Source: Pseudomonadota bacterium (lineage in GTDB: Bacteria > Pseudomonadota > Alphaproteobacteria > Caulobacterales > Caulobacteraceae). From it: 8,799 bases of DNA. Below are positions 6,212 to 8,799 of the stretch, in pieces; within the stretch, counting starts at the first letter, position 1, and each line of letters opens with the position of its first letter. Both the position numbers and the translations under genes were made by a program. The stretch lies in NCBI GenBank assembly GCA_023424215.1, contig JAFAEC010000102.1, forward strand, positions 1-8,799, in the 5' to 3' direction. The notes beneath the pieces are model-generated. The model saw only the letters and a list, made by a program, of their open reading frames with translations. It had not been told where the DNA came from and did not search any database.

Positions 6212-6721
6212 CTATCGCCCGACAGGGGCGTCGTCGCCGGCGGGGGTCGCCGGCGGCGCGGCCCATTCACCGCGCCAGGTGTAGGCCAGGGTCACGCAGT
6301 GACGGTAGGTTCCGTCCGACCAGCGCCCCACCGCCTGAAGCGTCAGGGGCCGGGCCAGCCGCACCCGACCGCTGACCAGCCACGCCGCCTCCGCTCCGGG
6401 ACACAGGGCGCGGGTCAGGCCGCGGCCGTCTCCCTCGGGCGAGATCGTGTAGATCGCCGTTTCCGTCGCTCCCTGAGGAAGGGCGCGACGCACGGCGTCC
6501 GGCCCGCCGCGGCGCACCTCGGCCGCGCCACGGTTCGAGGTGGAGATGATCTTGCGCACGCTGATGGCCCCGAACAGGCCGCGATCGGCCTCGAGGGTCA
6601 CGCCCCGCGTGAGGGCCTGGGTGATGCGGTCCGACGCGTCGTAGGCGAGGTAGCGTATCTCCGCCGCCGCCGGTCCGGCGACGAACGACAGGGCCAGGGC
6701 GGCGGTCAGGATGCGGCGCAT
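6212..6721 (-). CDS. Small secreted protein of unknown function
   Basis: The 169-residue product starts with a clear Sec signal peptide (MRRILTAALALSFVAGPAAA, likely cut before E21). The mature domain of about 150 residues has alternating beta-type segments and two cysteines, C107 (RALCPG) and C142 (YRHCVTLAY), which could pair in the periplasm. The tail (156–169) is Pro/Ala-rich and disordered. I do not recognise a family. The start at 6721 is chosen because the signal peptide begins there; the open frame continues upstream into the infB end but yields only Arg/His-rich noise. The ribosome binding site is weak (GGGGA, about 10 bases upstream). The gene begins 65 bases after the infB stop, on the far side of a hairpin, and ends 39 bases before the next gene. 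Confidence 0.72.
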   Translation of the reverse strand: MRRILTAALALSFVAGPAAAEIRYLAYDASDRITQALTRGVTLEADRGLFGAISVRKIISTSNRGAAEVRRGGPDAVRRALPQGATETAIYTISPEGDGRGLTRALCPGAEAAWLVSGRVRLARPLTLQAVGRWSDGTYRHCVTLAYTWRGEWAAPPATPAGDDAPVGR

Positions 6722-6750
6722 GCGTCTTGATCCCCGATGCGGATGGCGAA

Positions 6751-6774
6751 ACGGCGGCGCCTGCGCGCCGCCGT
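6751..6774 (-). terminator. Terminator or attenuator hairpin after infB
   Basis: ACGGCGGCGC (6751–6760) and GCGCCGCCGT (6765–6774) form a perfect ten-base GC-rich stem with a four-base loop. It lies 12 bases past the infB stop. On the minus strand it is followed by TTCGCC, so the run of T is only three bases counting the last stem base. Termination is probably partial. It would lower expression of the following genes relative to infB. Confidence 0.55.
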
Positions 6775-6786
6775 CCTGCATCCTGC

Positions 6787-8799
6787 CTAGTCCAGCGTGC
6801 GCTTGATCTCTTCGACCGTGAAGCACTCGATGTAGTCGCCGGCCTTGATGTCCTGGAAGCCCTGGAAGTGCATGCCGCACTCCTGCCCCGACGGGACTTC
6901 GTTGACCTCGTCCTTGAAGCGCTTGAGCGTGTTGAGCGTGCCCAGTTCCAGCACCACCACGTCGTCGCGGATGATGCGGACCTTGGCGCCCTTGCGCACC
7001 ACGCCCTCGGTGACCCGGCAGCCGGCGATCTTGCCGACCTTCGAGATGTCGAACACCTGCAGCACCTGGGCGTTGCCCAGGAAGGTCTCGCGCTGGAGCG
7101 GCGCCAGCATGCCCGAGAGCACGCCCTTCATGTCGTCGAGCAGGTCGTAGATGATCGAGTAGTAGCGGATCTCCACGCCCTCGCGGTCGGCGAGGTCGCG
7201 GGCCTGCTTCGAGGCGCGAACGTTGAAGCCGAGGATCGGCGCGCCGGCCGACTTGGCCAGTTGCACGTCGCTTTCGGTGATGCCCCCGGCGCCGGACATG
7301 ACCGTGCGCGCGCGAACCTCATCGTTGCCCATCTTGTCGAGCGAGCCGACGATGGCCTCGGCGGAACCCTGCACGTCGGCCTTGATGACCACGGGCAGTT
7401 CCGAGATCTTCTTGGTGCCTAGTTTGGCCATCATGTCGGCCAGCGACACCGAGGTGGCGCCGCCGCCCATGGCCTTCTCGCGACGGACGCGGGCGCGGTA
7501 CTCGGTCAGCTCGCGGGCGCGGGCCTCGCTCTCGACCACGGCGAACACGTCGCCGGGGCTGGGCGCCTCGTCCAGACCCAGGATCTCGACCGGAACGGAC
7601 GGGCCGGCCTCGGTCAGCTGGGCGTTGCGCTCGTCGAGCAGGGCGCGAACCTTGCCCCAGGCGGAGCCGGCCACGACGATGTCGCCGCGCTTCAGCGTGC
7701 CGCGCTTGACCAGGACGGTGGCGACCGGGCCGCGTCCCTTGTCGAGCTTGGCCTCGATGACCACGCCCTCGGCCGAACGACCGGGATTGGCGCGCAGGTC
7801 CATGACCTCGGCCTGCAGCAGGATGGCGTCGGTCAGACCGTTGAGGTTCAGCCTCTCCTTGGCGGAGACCTCGATGATCTGGGTGTCGCCGCCCAGGCTT
7901 TCGGCGATGACCTCGTACTGCAGCAGCTCGTTGACGACCTTCTGCGGGTTGGCGTCCGGCTTGTCGATCTTGTTGACCGCCACGATCATCGGCGCGTTGG
8001 CCGCCTTGGCGTGCTGGATGGCCTCGATGGTCTGCGGCATGACGCCGTCGTCCGCGGCCACCACCAGCACCACGATGTCGGTGACGTTGGCGCCGCGCGC
8101 CCGCATCGCCGAGAAGGCGGCGTGACCCGGGGTGTCGAGGAAGGTGATCCGCTGATCGTCCGCCAGCCGGACCTGGTAGGCGCCGATGTGCTGGGTGATG
8201 CCGCCGGCCTCGCCCGCGGCGACGTCGGTGGTGCGCAGGGCGTCCAGCAGGCTGGTCTTGCCGTGGTCGACGTGGCCCATGATGGCCACCACCGGCGCGC
8301 GCGAGGTGGTGGCGTCGGCGTCGTCGTCCTCGGCCAGGAAGCCCTCCTCGACGTCGCTTTCGGACACGCGCCTGACCGACATGCCGTACTCGTCGGCGAC
8401 CAGTTCGGCGGTGTCGGAGTCGATCACGTCGGTGATCTTCATCATCAGGCCCTGACGCATCAGAAACTTGATGATGTCGACGCCGCGCACGGCCATCCGG
8501 CCGGCCAGCTCCTGGACGGTGATCACGTCGGGAATTACGACCTCGCGCGGACGGTTCGGCGCATCGGTCGAGCCGCCCTTGCGCTTTTCCTTCTCGCGTT
8601 CGCGGGCGCGGCGGACCGAGGCCAGCGAGCGCATGCGCTCGGCGGCGTCCTCGTCGCCCCCGGCGAGGGCCTGGATGGTCAGGCGGCCTTCACGGCGCTT
8701 GGGCTCGCCGCGGGTGCGCGACACGGCCTTGCCCGCGCCATCGCCGAAGCGCTTGTCGCGATCGTCCTCGCGGCCGGCGCCGGCGGGACGGCCGAAGCC
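6787..8799 (-). CDS. infB: Translation initiation factor IF-2, 5' end beyond the window
   Basis: IF-2 is the GTPase that places initiator fMet-tRNA on the 30S subunit and promotes subunit joining. The frame is open to the window edge, so 670 C-terminal residues are visible and the start lies outside. Visible residues 1–85 are charged and low in complexity, as in the long N-terminal region of alphaproteobacterial IF-2. An IF2_N domain follows (about 87–145, from EVVIPDVITVQELAGRM). The GTPase domain has G1 GHVDHGKT (175–182), G2 Thr in GGITQHIG (T202), G3 DTPGH (222–226), G4 NKID (276–279) and G5 SAK (312–314), all intact. Domains II–IV follow, ending in CGMHFQGFQDIKAGDYIECF and EEIKRTLD. A GTG at 8724 could be mistaken for the start, but coding continues upstream of it. 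The expected upstream neighbours in this cluster are nusA and a ylxR-type gene, not seen here. Confidence 0.97.
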   Translation of the reverse strand, partial: GFGRPAGAGREDDRDKRFGDGAGKAVSRTRGEPKRREGRLTIQALAGGDEDAAERMRSLASVRRAREREKEKRKGGSTDAPNRPREVVIPDVITVQELAGRMAVRGVDIIKFLMRQGLMMKITDVIDSDTAELVADEYGMSVRRVSESDVEEGFLAEDDDADATTSRAPVVAIMGHVDHGKTSLLDALRTTDVAAGEAGGITQHIGAYQVRLADDQRITFLDTPGHAAFSAMRARGANVTDIVVLVVAADDGVMPQTIEAIQHAKAANAPMIVAVNKIDKPDANPQKVVNELLQYEVIAESLGGDTQIIEVSAKERLNLNGLTDAILLQAEVMDLRANPGRSAEGVVIEAKLDKGRGPVATVLVKRGTLKRGDIVVAGSAWGKVRALLDERNAQLTEAGPSVPVEILGLDEAPSPGDVFAVVESEARARELTEYRARVRREKAMGGGATSVSLADMMAKLGTKKISELPVVIKADVQGSAEAIVGSLDKMGNDEVRARTVMSGAGGITESDVQLAKSAGAPILGFNVRASKQARDLADREGVEIRYYSIIYDLLDDMKGVLSGMLAPLQRETFLGNAQVLQVFDISKVGKIAGCRVTEGVVRKGAKVRIIRDDVVVLELGTLNTLKRFKDEVNEVPSGQECGMHFQGFQDIKAGDYIECFTVEEIKRTLD

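Noticed and set aside
5414..6730. Plus-strand open frame (438 codons) opposite the three unknown envelope genes
   Set aside because: The minus strand has signal peptides or membrane anchors, an ATGA overlap and the DUF2459 motifs. The plus-strand product is Arg/Gly-rich without any motif.
8722..8724. GTG as the start of infB
   Set aside because: The frame stays open and charged, IF-2-like sequence continues to the window edge. Family members of this class are several hundred residues longer.
1..8799. Mobile element, CRISPR array, toxin–antitoxin or defence system
   Set aside because: No transposase, integrase, terminal repeats, regularly spaced repeats or small paired toxin-like genes were seen. 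The lineage change inside pnp is not flanked by any mobility gene.

Overview
The window is a stretch of the conserved translation and RNA-decay gene cluster infB–(three envelope genes)–rbfA–truB–rpsO–pnp, followed by a BON-domain gene. Every gene is read from the minus strand, so transcription runs from high to low coordinates. The right part (about 2,600–8,799) looks like an alphaproteobacterium of the Caulobacteraceae, most likely Brevundimonas-like. Its GC is high (73–83% in lines I counted) and IF-2, TruB, RbfA and S15 have alphaproteobacterial sequence. The left part (1 to about 2,500) looks like Pseudomonas. Its GC is lower (57–63% in counted pnp lines, about 35% in part of the intergenic), most of PNPase is pseudomonad in type, and the pnp–BON order is one I recall from Pseudomonas.

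The two parts meet inside pnp. About the first 100 codons of the 701-codon gene are Caulobacteraceae-like and the rest is Pseudomonas-like. The join is in frame and lies in one of the most conserved stretches of the protein (about 2,495–2,590). Both lineages have rpsO upstream of pnp, so the gene order looks normal across the join. The simplest reading is a metagenome assembly chimera. A real homologous replacement is possible but less likely. Conclusions that link the left and right halves of this window should be treated with caution.

Layout in transcription order: infB (5' end beyond the window edge); a GC-rich hairpin; a small secreted protein of unknown function; a membrane-anchored unknown protein; a DUF2459-like membrane-anchored protein whose start overlaps the previous stop (ATGA); rbfA with a strong ribosome binding site; truB, whose start overlaps the rbfA stop (TGATG); rpsO, 12 bases after truB; a terminator-type hairpin and a structured leader; pnp; a strong intrinsic terminator; and a BON-domain periplasmic protein gene with a good candidate sigma-54 promoter.

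IF-2, RbfA, TruB and S15 serve translation initiation, 30S maturation, tRNA pseudouridylation and 30S assembly, and PNPase degrades RNA. The three genes between infB and rbfA have no evident link to translation and look like envelope proteins. I saw no tRNA, rRNA, CRISPR array, insertion sequence or phage gene, and no convincing new system. The main points for a second look are the hybrid pnp, the sigma-54-type promoter and the unusual insertion between infB and rbfA.
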